Source of the DNA: Streptomyces roseoverticillatus
GTDB taxonomy: Bacteria; Actinomycetota; Actinomycetes; Streptomycetales; Streptomycetaceae
Direction: 5' to 3'
NCBI RefSeq assembly: GCF_000719265.1
Contig: NZ_JOFL01000008.1
Location: 1-64,000, forward strand
DNA: 64,000 bases
The translations under genes were made by a program, and so were the position numbers. The notes under the pieces are model-generated. The model was not told where the DNA came from. It made no database searches and saw only the letters and a list, made by a program, of their open reading frames with translations. The stretch's first letter is position 1, and each line of letters starts with the position of its first letter. This document shows, in pieces, positions 7,358 to 15,736 of this stretch.

Positions 7358-8200
7358 TTGGCCACTGGTACCGACCCCCGATCCGCGACCGCCGCCGGGG
7401 TGCCCGCCCAGGGCGGGGTCCATCACCCCTCCCGGGCCACGATCCCCGCCCGCCACCTGCGCGCCGACCGCTGGTGGCTCGCGCCCGCGGTCACCGCCGC
7501 CGGCCTGTTCGCCTTCGTCGTCTACTCGACCTGGCGGGCCTTCGCGAACGACGACTACTACGCGGCGCCCTACGTCTCCCCGTTCTACTCGCCCTGCATC
7601 GCGCAGAACTGCGTCCCGATGAAGGGCGGCGCCGACTGGCACGTCTTCGGCGCCTGGTGGGGCCTCTCGCCGGCCCTGCTGATCCTGATCTTCCCGCTGG
7701 GCTTCCGGCTGACCTGCTACTACTACCGCAAGGCCTACTACCGGGGCTTCTGGGCCTCGCCCCCGGCCTGCGCCGTGGCCGAGCCGCACGCGAAGTACAC
7801 CGGCGAGACCCGCTTCCCGCTGATCCTGCAGAACGTCCACCGCTACTTCTTCTACTTCGCGGTGATCGTCGCGGGCATCCTCACGTACGACACGGCGCTC
7901 GGCTTCCGCAACGCCCGCGGCGAGTGGGGCCACATGGGCCTCGGCACCCTCGTGCTCCTCGCGAACATCGCCCTGATCTGGGCGTACACCCTCTCCTGCC
8001 ACTCGTGCCGGCACATCGTCGGGGGCCGGATCCGCACCTTCTCCAAGCACCCCGTGCGCTACCGCATGTGGGGCTGGGTCAGTGCGCTCAACGCCCGCCA
8101 CATGCAGCTCGCCTGGGCCTCGCTGATCAGCGTGGCGGTCGCCGACTTCTACGTCTATCTCGTGGCGAGCGGCGTGTTCGATGACCCGCGGTTCTTCTAG
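7358..8200 (+). CDS. sdhC: Succinate dehydrogenase/fumarate reductase membrane anchor (Sdh1 type)
   Basis: A 280-residue integral membrane cytochrome b-type anchor with about five transmembrane helices (for example LAPAVTAAGLFAFVVYSTW, LSPALLILIFPLGFRLTC, YFFYFAVIVAGILTY, LVLLANIALIWAYTLSCHSC, LISVAVADFYVYLVASG). Conserved histidines lie in or near the helices (NVHRYFF, SCHSCRHI, NARHMQLAW) and could ligate haem. The length, the five helices and the order anchor-flavoprotein-iron-sulfur fit the Sdh1 group known from Mycobacterium (Rv0249c-Rv0247c), distinct from the SdhCDAB complex. I use the TTG at 7358, with CCGGAG six bases before it. The flavoprotein gene follows after 51 bases. Confidence 0.88.
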   Translation: MATGTDPRSATAAGVPAQGGVHHPSRATIPARHLRADRWWLAPAVTAAGLFAFVVYSTWRAFANDDYYAAPYVSPFYSPCIAQNCVPMKGGADWHVFGAWWGLSPALLILIFPLGFRLTCYYYRKAYYRGFWASPPACAVAEPHAKYTGETRFPLILQNVHRYFFYFAVIVAGILTYDTALGFRNARGEWGHMGLGTLVLLANIALIWAYTLSCHSCRHIVGGRIRTFSKHPVRYRMWGWVSALNARHMQLAWASLISVAVADFYVYLVASGVFDDPRFF

Positions 8201-8251
8201 CCGGCCCGCTCCACCCCACGCCTTCACGCTCAAAAGGAGAGGTGCTTTCTG

Positions 8252-10216
8252 ATGTCGCGTACGGCCCGAGAAGCCTGGGACGTGGTCGTGGTCGGCGCCG
8301 GCGGCGCCGGGCTGCGGGCCGCCATCGAGGCCCGCGAGCGGGGCATGCGCTGTGCGGTGATCTGCAAGTCGCTCTTCGGCAAGGCCCACACCGTGATGGC
8401 GGAGGGCGGCATCGCCGCGAGCATGGGCAACGTCAACGAGGGCGACAACTGGCAGGTCCACTTCCGCGACACCATGCGCGGCGGCAAGTTCCTCAACCAC
8501 TGGCGGATGGCCGAGCTGCACGCCCGCGAGGCCCCCGACCGCGTCTGGGAGCTGGAGACCTGGGGCGCCGTCTTCGACCGCACCCGGGACGGGAAGATCT
8601 CGCAGCGCAACTTCGGCGGCCACGAATACCCGCGGCTGGCGCACGTCGGCGACCGCACGGGCCTGGAGCTGATCCGCACCCTCCAGCAGAAGATCGTCTC
8701 GCTGCAGCAGGAGGACCACCGCGAGACCGGCGACTACGAGTCCCGGCTCAAGGTCTTCCAGGAGTACACGGTCACCCGCCTGCTCAAGGCCGGCGCCGAC
8801 GGCGACTCCGCCGCGGGCGAGCGCATCGCGGGCGTCTTCGGCTACGCGCGCGAGTCCGGCCGCTTCTTCGCCATCGAAGCGCCCTCGGTCGTGCTGGCCA
8901 CCGGCGGGATCGGCAAGTCCTTCAAGGTGACGTCGAACTCCTGGGAGTACACCGGCGACGGGCACGCCCTCGCGCTGCTCGCCGGGGCGTCCCTGATCAA
9001 CATGGAGTTCGTGCAGTTCCACCCGACGGGCATGGTCTGGCCGCCGTCCGTCAAGGGCATCCTCGTCACCGAGTCCGTCCGCGGCGACGGCGGCGTGCTG
9101 CGCAACAGCGACGGCCGGCGGTTCATGTTCGACTACGTCCCGGACGTCTTCAAGGAGAAGTACGCCGAGTCCGAGGCCGAGGGCGACCGCTGGTACCAGG
9201 ACCCCGACAACAACCGCCGCCCGCCCGAACTGCTCCCGCGCGACGAGGTGGCGCGCGCCATCAACTCCGAGGTCAAGGCGGGCCGCGGCTCCCCGCACGG
9301 CGGGGTCTTCCTCGACGTCTCGACCCGCCTCCCCGCCGAGGACATCAAGCGCAAACTGCCCTCCATGCACCACCAGTTCAAGGAGCTGGCGGACGTCGAC
9401 ATCACGGCCGAGCCGATGGAGGTCGGCCCCACCTGCCACTACGTGATGGGCGGTGTCGACGTCGACCCGGACACGGCCGCGGCGGTGGGCGTGCCGGGGC
9501 TGTTCGCCGCGGGCGAGGTCGCGGGCGGCATGCACGGCTCGAACCGGCTCGGCGGCAACTCGCTCTCCGACCTGCTCGTCTTCGGCCGGCGGGCCGGGCT
9601 GTACGCGGCCGAGCACGCCGCCTCCTTCCCCGGCGCGGGCCGGCCCGTCGTCTCCGAGGCCGACCTGGAGGCGGCGGAGGCGGAGGCGCTGCGCCCGTTC
9701 GGTGCGGAGGGCGGCGACCCGGCTGTCTCGGAAGAGCTCGCGGAGAACCCGTACGCCCTCCACCAGGAGCTCCAGCAGGCCATGAACGACCTGGTCGGCA
9801 TCATCCGCAAGGGCCCGGAGATGGAGGAGGCGCTGCGCCGGCTGACCGAGCTGCGGGCCCGCTCCCGGCGGGCCGGGGTGGAGGGCCACCGGCAGTTCAA
9901 CCCCGGCTGGCACCTGGCGCTCGACCTGCGGAACATGCTGCTGGTCAGCGAGTGCGTGGCCCGGGCGGCGCTGGAGCGCACCGAGAGCCGCGGCGGCCAC
10001 ACCCGTGACGACCACCCGGCGATGGACCGGCGGTGGCGCCGGCTGAACCTCGTCTGCCGGCTGAACGGGGACAGCACGGAGCCGGGCGCGGACCCGCTGC
10101 TGGGCCGGGTGCGCCTGGAGCGGCGCGAGATGCCGCCGATCCGTGACGACCTGCTCGCGCTCTTCGACAAGGAGGAGCTGGTGAAGTACCTGACGGACGA
10201 GGAGCTGACCTCTTGA
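8252..10216 (+). CDS. sdhA: Succinate dehydrogenase/fumarate reductase flavoprotein subunit
   Basis: A 654-residue flavoprotein that oxidises succinate to fumarate (or the reverse) on the cytoplasmic side of the membrane. It shows the dinucleotide-binding start VVVVGAGGAGLRAAIEA at residues 11-27. His46 in GKAHTVMAEGG is the expected site of covalent FAD attachment. Substrate and active-site regions are VQFHPTGM, RGDGGVLRNSDG, PHGGVFLDVSTR, MEVGPTCHYVMGGV and GSNRLGGNSLSDLLVFG. The ATG has AAAAGGAGAGG upstream. Its TGA overlaps the TTG start of the iron-sulfur gene (TTGA), a tight coupling. A longer antisense reading frame across this gene is a codon-bias shadow. Confidence 0.96.
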   Translation: MSRTAREAWDVVVVGAGGAGLRAAIEARERGMRCAVICKSLFGKAHTVMAEGGIAASMGNVNEGDNWQVHFRDTMRGGKFLNHWRMAELHAREAPDRVWELETWGAVFDRTRDGKISQRNFGGHEYPRLAHVGDRTGLELIRTLQQKIVSLQQEDHRETGDYESRLKVFQEYTVTRLLKAGADGDSAAGERIAGVFGYARESGRFFAIEAPSVVLATGGIGKSFKVTSNSWEYTGDGHALALLAGASLINMEFVQFHPTGMVWPPSVKGILVTESVRGDGGVLRNSDGRRFMFDYVPDVFKEKYAESEAEGDRWYQDPDNNRRPPELLPRDEVARAINSEVKAGRGSPHGGVFLDVSTRLPAEDIKRKLPSMHHQFKELADVDITAEPMEVGPTCHYVMGGVDVDPDTAAAVGVPGLFAAGEVAGGMHGSNRLGGNSLSDLLVFGRRAGLYAAEHAASFPGAGRPVVSEADLEAAEAEALRPFGAEGGDPAVSEELAENPYALHQELQQAMNDLVGIIRKGPEMEEALRRLTELRARSRRAGVEGHRQFNPGWHLALDLRNMLLVSECVARAALERTESRGGHTRDDHPAMDRRWRRLNLVCRLNGDSTEPGADPLLGRVRLERREMPPIRDDLLALFDKEELVKYLTDEELTS

Positions 10217-10977
10217 GCTACGACGCCCACTTCAAGGTGTGGCGGGGCGATGCGGACGGCGGCTCCCTCGTCGACTACACCGTCACCGTCAACGAGGGCG
10301 AGGTCGTCCTCGACATCATCCACCGGCTCCAGGCCACCGAGGCCGCCGACCTCGCCGTGCGCTGGAACTGCAAGGCGGGCAAGTGCGGTTCCTGCAGTGC
10401 GGAGATCAACGGCCGGCCGCGGCTGATGTGCATGACGCGGATGTCGCTCCTCGACCCGGCCGAGCCCGTCGTGGTCACCCCGATGCGGGCGTTCCCCGTG
10501 GTGCGGGACCTGGTGACGGACGTGTCCTTCAACTACGCGAAGGCGCGCGAGGTCCCCTCGTTCGTCCCGCCGGCCGGGGTCGGGCCGGGGGAGTACCGGA
10601 TGCAGCAGGAGGACGTGGGGCGCTCCCAGGAGTTCCGCAAGTGCATCGAGTGCTTCCTGTGCCAGAACACCTGCCACGTGGTGCGGGACCACGAGGAGAA
10701 CAAGCCGGTCTTCGCCGGGCCCCGCTTCCTGATGCGCGTCGCCGAGCTGGACATGCACCCGCTGGACGGGGCCGCCGAAGCGGGCATTGACCGCAAGCGC
10801 GGCGCGCAGGAGGACCACGGGCTCGGCTACTGCAACATCACCAAGTGCTGCACGGAGGTCTGCCCGGAGCACATCAAGATCACCGACAATGCGCTGATCC
10901 CGCTGAAGGAGCGGGCCGTGGACCGGAAATACGATCCGCTGGTCTGGCTCGGGAGCAAGATCAGGCGCCGGGTGTGA
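10213..10977 (+). CDS. sdhB: Succinate dehydrogenase/fumarate reductase iron-sulfur subunit
   Basis: A 254-residue electron-transfer subunit. The N-terminal plant-type ferredoxin domain has C53, C58, C61 and C73 (CKAGKCGSC then C) for a [2Fe-2S] centre. The C-terminal domain has C144, C147, C150, C154 (CIECFLCQNTC) and a later CNITKCCTEVCPEH group for the [4Fe-4S] and [3Fe-4S] centres. It starts at a TTG embedded in the sdhA stop region, so translation is coupled. The operon ends with it; a hairpin follows at 11010-11038. Confidence 0.96.
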   Translation: MSYDAHFKVWRGDADGGSLVDYTVTVNEGEVVLDIIHRLQATEAADLAVRWNCKAGKCGSCSAEINGRPRLMCMTRMSLLDPAEPVVVTPMRAFPVVRDLVTDVSFNYAKAREVPSFVPPAGVGPGEYRMQQEDVGRSQEFRKCIECFLCQNTCHVVRDHEENKPVFAGPRFLMRVAELDMHPLDGAAEAGIDRKRGAQEDHGLGYCNITKCCTEVCPEHIKITDNALIPLKERAVDRKYDPLVWLGSKIRRRV

Positions 10978-11009
10978 GCATCCCGTCCGGCGTGCGCCGG
11001 GCGTACGAC

Positions 11010-11038
11010 GGAGCTGAACACGCTCCGTGTTCAACTCC
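11010..11038 (+). terminator. sdh operon terminator
   Basis: A 12-bp stem (GGAGCTGAACAC / GTGTTCAACTCC, one G-T pair) with a 5-base loop and a short TTG tail, 33 bases after the sdhB stop codon. Confidence 0.6.
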
Positions 11039-11084
11039 TTGCTCCCGGTAGCGGAACGGGCATTGCCGCCATACGCTCACAAGT

Positions 11085-13055
11085 GTGACGCGGCTTTCGA
11101 GGCGGTACGGGACGGGGGCGCCGGGCTGGGCCATCGCCGGCGCCCTCCTCGCGCTGTGCGCCCTGCTGCTCCCGCTGCTCCCCGCGCCCCCCTCCCGCGC
11201 GGACACCCCCCTCGACCTCGACGCCGGCGGCCGCATCACCGACACCGTCGGCGCGCTCGGCCGGCGCCGCGCGCAGGTGATCACCGCGATCGAGCGCCTG
11301 CGCACCACCCAGCGCGTCCAGCTGTACGTCACCTACGTACGGGACTTCTCCGGCCGCTCCGGGCGCGCCTGGGCCGACGCCACCGCCGACCGCAACGGCC
11401 TCGGCGAGCGCGACGTCCTCCTCGCCGTCGCCACCCACGGCCGGCAGTACGCCGTCTCCGCCGACAAGCTGTCCGGCTTCCGCGCCGACCAGCTCAAGGC
11501 CGTCGCCACCACCGCGATCGCGCCCGCCGTCGCCCAGCACGACTGGGCCGGGGCGGCCATCGGCGCCGCCGAGGGCTACGGCGCCGTGCTCCGGGGCGAG
11601 CCCGTGCGGCCCCCCGCGATCTCACCCGGCAGCCCCGACCCCGGCGGCGAGGGCCTCGTCCCCGGGCACCGCCGGGTCTGGGCGCCCGTCGCCATGGGCG
11701 GCGGGCTCTGCCTCCTCGGCCTCTACCTGTGCGCCCGGCGCGCCTCCCGCAGACGGCGCGCAGCGCAGGCGCCCTCGCCGGCGTGCGGGCCCGCGGCGGG
11801 CGCCCCGCCCGGCCCCGCGCGCATGGCCCGGCCCCTGACCCCGCTGCCCGAGCTCGACGCCGAGGCCGCCCGGGCCCTCGTCGAGACCGACGACGCCGTC
11901 CGCACCAGCGCCGAAGAACTCCACCTCGCCGCCGCCCAGTTGGGAGACGACGCCACCCGGCCGTTCGCCGAGGCCGTCGCGTACGCCCAGGGCGAGCTCG
12001 CGGACGCCTTCCGGCTGCGCCAGGCCCTCGACGACGCGCCCTACGAGGACGAGGAGATCCGCCGCCGCACGCTCGACGAGATCTGCTCCCACTGCACCAG
12101 CGCCAACCGGCGCCTCGACGCCGAATCCGAGTCCTTCGACGTGCTGCGCGGCCTCAGAGTCAACGCGGCGGGCATCCTGGCCCGGGCCGAGGCCGCCGCG
12201 GAGGACCTCGCCCCGCGCATCACCACCACCGAGAGCGCCCTGCACGTCCTCGCCGGGCACTGCACCGCGACCGCCCTCGCCGCCGTCGCCCGCCACCCCG
12301 CCGAGGCCCGCGACCGGCTCTCCTTCGCCACGGCCGCCCTCGCCGAAGCCCGCCGCGCCCTCGCCGCCGGGGACGGCGACGGCGCCGCGATCTCCCTGCG
12401 CGCGGGCGAGGCCGCCCTGTCCCAGGCCCGGGTCCTGACTCTCGCCGCCCTGCGCCGCGCCCACGAGCTCAGCGGTGCCACCGCACGGCTGCCCGTCGCC
12501 CTCGCCGACGCCGAGGCGCGCGCCCCGCGCGGCAGCCCCCAGGCGCGTGCCCTCGCCTGCGCCCGCCGGGAGGTCGAGAGCGGGCGGTACGACCCGCGGG
12601 CCGTCCTGCGGCACGTGGAGGAGACGGCCGCGGCGCTGGACGCCGAGCTGAACACCGGCCACGAGGACCGGACCCGGGCGCGCGCCGAGCGGGCCCTGCG
12701 GCGCGTGCGGGGCGAGGTGGCCGCCGCGCGGGACTTCGTCACCACCCACCGGGGGGCCGTCGGGTGCCGGGCCCGCACCCGCCTCGCCGAGGCCGAGCGG
12801 CACCTGGGCCTCGCGCGGGCCGCCCGCGACCTGCGCACCCTGCGCTCCGAGACCGGGCACGCGGACTCCCTGGCCCGCCAGGCCCGCGCCCTCGCCGAAC
12901 ACGACGTGAGCACGTACGGCACCCGGTACGACCCCGGCACCCCGCCCCCCACCCGAGCCCTCGGCGGCGCGCTCCTCGGCGGCATCATCCTGGCCGGCCT
13001 GCTGCCGGCGACGTTCGGCGGCGGCGCGACGCGCGGCCGGCTGGCCGCGGGCTGA
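11085..13055 (+). CDS. TPM-domain (TLP18.3/Psb32/MOLO-1) membrane protein
   Basis: A 656-residue membrane-anchored protein. A signal peptide (WAIAGALLALCALLLPLLPA, cleavage near RADT) is followed by a TPM domain at residues about 40-165, with GRITDTVGALGRRRAQVITA and DVLLAVATHGRQYAVS. A transmembrane segment (VAMGGGLCLLGLYLCARRAS) lies near 205-225. Then come about 380 residues of Ala/Arg/Glu-rich helices, probably coiled coil. A C-terminal hydrophobic segment (GGALLGGIILAGLLPATFGG) is near residue 630. TPM domains in plants and bacteria act in membrane-protein quality control or repair; the job of this Streptomyces member is unknown. GTG start; little Shine-Dalgarno is visible. The gene stands alone between the sdh operon and typA. 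Confidence 0.85.
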   Translation: MTRLSRRYGTGAPGWAIAGALLALCALLLPLLPAPPSRADTPLDLDAGGRITDTVGALGRRRAQVITAIERLRTTQRVQLYVTYVRDFSGRSGRAWADATADRNGLGERDVLLAVATHGRQYAVSADKLSGFRADQLKAVATTAIAPAVAQHDWAGAAIGAAEGYGAVLRGEPVRPPAISPGSPDPGGEGLVPGHRRVWAPVAMGGGLCLLGLYLCARRASRRRRAAQAPSPACGPAAGAPPGPARMARPLTPLPELDAEAARALVETDDAVRTSAEELHLAAAQLGDDATRPFAEAVAYAQGELADAFRLRQALDDAPYEDEEIRRRTLDEICSHCTSANRRLDAESESFDVLRGLRVNAAGILARAEAAAEDLAPRITTTESALHVLAGHCTATALAAVARHPAEARDRLSFATAALAEARRALAAGDGDGAAISLRAGEAALSQARVLTLAALRRAHELSGATARLPVALADAEARAPRGSPQARALACARREVESGRYDPRAVLRHVEETAAALDAELNTGHEDRTRARAERALRRVRGEVAAARDFVTTHRGAVGCRARTRLAEAERHLGLARAARDLRTLRSETGHADSLARQARALAEHDVSTYGTRYDPGTPPPTRALGGALLGGIILAGLLPATFGGGATRGRLAAG

Positions 13056-13376
13056 ATACGTACGGCTCCCCGTACCGGGTTGTTCCGCCGGACCCTCCGC
13101 GTGGGGGTTGCGCGCCGCGGCGGCGGGCTTAATTCCGCTTCCCGGCGAGCGCCGGCGTTCTTTGCCGCCGCGGCGGGATCTCCGTGCGCAGGGGCGCCTC
13201 ACGTGCACCGTGAAAAGAGTGAAAGCCCAGGTCAGCACCCCCGCCAGAGGCCTGCGGGAGCCGAACGCGGCGCGGGCCCGTACCATGGAAGTGGCCGCGG
13301 CGTGATTCTGCCCGGCGGGCGCGCGTGCCGGACCGTACGCGCCGCCATCCACGATTCCGGGAGAAGCGCCGCAAGT
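13056..13376. other. Leader region upstream of typA
   Basis: About 320 bases with no convincing gene. It contains the inverted repeat copy at 13082-13127 and must include the typA promoter and 5' untranslated region. I could not pick a promoter with confidence. Confidence 0.4.
13082..13127 (-). repeat. Dispersed GC-rich repeat, inverted copy
   Basis: Read on the minus strand, this 46-base stretch has the head CCGCCGCCGCGGCGCGCAAC and, after a spacer, the tail GGGTCCGGCGGAAC. Head and tail match the copies at 27402, 27715, 45557 and 52175. It lies in the non-coding gap before typA (13056-13376). Confidence 0.6.
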
Positions 13377-15281
13377 ATGCCCACCCGCCACGACATTCGT
13401 AACGTCGCCATCGTCGCCCACGTCGACCACGGCAAGACGACCATCGTCGACGCCATGCTCAAGCAGGCCGGCGCCTTCGCCGCGCACCAGCTCGAGTCCG
13501 TCGACGACCGCGTCATGGACTCGAACGACCTGGAGCGTGAGAAGGGCATCACGATCCTCGCCAAGAACACGGCGGTGAAGTACCACCCCAAGGACGGCGG
13601 GGACCCGATCACGATCAACATCATCGACACCCCCGGCCACGCCGACTTCGGTGGCGAGGTCGAGCGCGGTCTGTCGATGGTGGACGCGGTCGTGCTGCTG
13701 GTGGACGCCTCCGAGGGCCCGCTGCCGCAGACCCGCTTCGTGCTCCGCAAGGCGCTCCAGCAGCGGAAGCCGGTCATCCTCTGCATCAACAAGACGGACC
13801 GCCCGGACTCCCGCATCGACGAGGTCGTCAACGAGACGTACGACCTCTTCCTGGACCTGGACGCGGACGAGGACCAGATCGAGTTCCCGATCGTCTACGC
13901 CTGCGGCCGTGACGGCATCGCCTCGCTGACCAAGCCGGAGGACGGCACCGTCCCCGCGGACAGCACCAACCTGGAGCCGTTCTTCTCCACGATCCTGGAG
14001 CACGTCCCGGCCCCGGCTTTCGAGGAGGACGCGCCGCTCCAGGCCCACGTCACCAACCTCGACGCCGACAACTTCCTCGGCCGCATCGCGCTGCTCCGCG
14101 TCGAGCAGGGCGAGCTGCGCAAGGGCCAGACGGTCGCGTGGATCAAGCGCGACGGTTCGGTCTCCAGCGTCCGCATCACCGAGCTGATGATGACCGAGGC
14201 GCTCACCCGCAAGCCCGCCGAGGTCGCCGGCCCCGGTGACATCTGCGCCGTCGCCGGTATCCCCGACATCATGATCGGCGAGACCCTGGCCGACCCGGAG
14301 AACCCGGTCGCCCTCCCGCTGATCACGGTCGACGAGCCCGCGATCTCCATGACCATCGGCACCAACACCTCGCCGCTGGTCGGCCGCGGCGGCACGGGCA
14401 AGGGCGCGGACGCCAAGTCCGCGGTCAAGGACCGCAAGGTCACCGCCCGCCAGGTCAAGGACCGTCTGGACCGCGAGCTGGTCGGTAACGTCTCGCTGCG
14501 CGTCCTGGACACCGAGCGCCCCGACGCCTGGGAGGTGCAGGGCCGCGGTGAGCTGGCGCTGGCCATCCTGGTCGAGCAGATGCGCCGCGAGGGCTTCGAG
14601 ATGACCATCGGCAAGCCGCAGGTCGTCACCAAGGAGGTCGACGGCAAGACGCACGAGCCGGTCGAGCGCCTCACGGTGGACGTGCCCGAGGAGCACATGG
14701 GCGCGGTCACGCAGCTCATGGGCACCCGCAAGGGCCGCATGGACAACATGTCCAACCACGGCTCCGGCTGGGTCCGCATGGAGTTCGTCGTCCCGTCCCG
14801 CGGTCTGATCGGCTTCCGCACGGAGTTCCTGACGAACACCCGCGGCACCGGTATCGCCCACTCGATCCACGAGGGCCACGAGCCGTGGTTCGGCGAGCTG
14901 AAGACCCGTAACAACGGCTCCCTGGTCGCCGACCGCGCCGGTGCCGTCACCGCCTTCGCGATGACGAACCTGCAGGAGCGCGGCGTGCTCTTCACGGACC
15001 CGGGCACCGAGGTGTACGAGGGCATGATCGTCGGCGAGAACTCGCGCGCCGACGACATGGACGTGAACATCACCAAGGAGAAGAAGCTCACCAACATGCG
15101 CTCCTCCTCCGCCGACTCCTTCGAGGCGATCGTCCCGCCGCGCAAGCTGTCGCTGGAGCAGTCCCTGGAGTTCTGCCGCGACGACGAGTGCGTCGAGGTG
15201 ACCCCGGAGGCGGTCCGCATCCGCAAGGTCGTTCTGGACCAGAAGGAGCGCGGCCGCACGGCTTCCCGTGCGAAGCGCTAA
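13377..15281 (+). CDS. typA: Translational GTPase TypA/BipA
   Basis: A 634-residue ribosome-associated GTPase of the elongation factor family, important for ribosome assembly and growth under stress. G1 is AHVDHGKTTIVDAML, switch I has EREKGITILAKNT, G3 is DTPGHADFGGEVERG and G4 is NKTDRPDSR. Domain II and the EF-G-like domains III and V follow (RGELALAILVEQMRREGFEM, RGLIGFRTEFLTNTRGTG). The TypA-specific C-terminal domain starts about residue 480 (FAMTNLQERGVLFTDPGTEV, MDVNITKEKKLTNMRSS). ATG 13377 with GGGAGAAGCG upstream gives the usual family length. A perfect 20-bp terminator follows. Confidence 0.98.
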   Translation: MPTRHDIRNVAIVAHVDHGKTTIVDAMLKQAGAFAAHQLESVDDRVMDSNDLEREKGITILAKNTAVKYHPKDGGDPITINIIDTPGHADFGGEVERGLSMVDAVVLLVDASEGPLPQTRFVLRKALQQRKPVILCINKTDRPDSRIDEVVNETYDLFLDLDADEDQIEFPIVYACGRDGIASLTKPEDGTVPADSTNLEPFFSTILEHVPAPAFEEDAPLQAHVTNLDADNFLGRIALLRVEQGELRKGQTVAWIKRDGSVSSVRITELMMTEALTRKPAEVAGPGDICAVAGIPDIMIGETLADPENPVALPLITVDEPAISMTIGTNTSPLVGRGGTGKGADAKSAVKDRKVTARQVKDRLDRELVGNVSLRVLDTERPDAWEVQGRGELALAILVEQMRREGFEMTIGKPQVVTKEVDGKTHEPVERLTVDVPEEHMGAVTQLMGTRKGRMDNMSNHGSGWVRMEFVVPSRGLIGFRTEFLTNTRGTGIAHSIHEGHEPWFGELKTRNNGSLVADRAGAVTAFAMTNLQERGVLFTDPGTEVYEGMIVGENSRADDMDVNITKEKKLTNMRSSSADSFEAIVPPRKLSLEQSLEFCRDDECVEVTPEAVRIRKVVLDQKERGRTASRAKR

Positions 15282-15313
15282 GGGCTGACCACCCAGAAGC
15301 CCGAAGAATCCGA

Positions 15314-15358
15314 GAGGCCCGGTTCCGACGCAGATTTCCTGCGTCGGAACCGGGCCTC
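15314..15358 (+). terminator. typA terminator
   Basis: A perfect 20-bp stem (left arm GAGGCCCGGTTCCGACGCAG at 15314-15333, right arm its complement at 15339-15358) with a 5-base loop ATTTC, 33 bases beyond the typA stop codon. One of the strongest hairpins in the window. Confidence 0.85.
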
Positions 15359-15736
15359 CGGCGTTTCCGAGTGACACGGAATCAGTCAGTCCATATTGAT
15401 GCACGCTTGCAAAGGTTGTCCGAATAGCGGCCGGTGGACGCCGGAAGTTGTGTTAACAGTCCGTTTCGCGCCTGTCTGTCTGTGCTGGCTTTGTCCGGTT
15501 TTCGAACCTCTGAGGGGGCTCGATGTGACCAAAGCGAGACCCTTTAAGTGTGGTTTACAAGGCGGACGTACTTAATAGTTGGGTTCATTGAGCTCGGGTC
15601 AATGGGTCACGCGCTGTGGGGAGCGCCGACTCACGAGCACACTCGAGGTGCCGGTTCCGTCTCCGCTGTCAGGGGTGTCAGCGTGGGGCCGGCGCCTCTC
15701 GCATAGTGAAAAGTGGACTCTTGAGGAGGCATACCC
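15359..15736 (+). promoter_or_regulatory. Upstream region of first peptide-importer operon
   Basis: About 380 bases without a gene, distinctly richer in A+T than its surroundings (for example TTTAAGTGTGGTTTACAAGG near 15543 and TACTTAATAGTTGGG near 15569). Operon 1 must be transcribed from here, and the long leader suggests regulation. No -35/-10 pair with good spacing could be fixed. The ribosome-binding site TTGAGGAGG stands about ten bases before the ATG. Confidence 0.5.

Noticed and set aside
6959..10015. A 1018-codon open frame on the minus strand across the sdh operon
   Set aside because: It lies opposite well-supported sdhC and sdhA, has Arg/Gly/Val low-complexity composition with no domain, and is explained by third-position GC bias.
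11622..15404. A 1260-codon minus-strand open frame opposite the TPM gene and typA
   Set aside because: Antisense to the highly conserved typA; no ribosome-binding site, no domain; composition typical of a shadow frame.
15530..15600. A standard -35/-10 promoter for importer operon 1
   Set aside because: A+T-rich stretches such as TTTACA and TAATAG are present, but the spacing (13 bases) does not fit a vegetative promoter.
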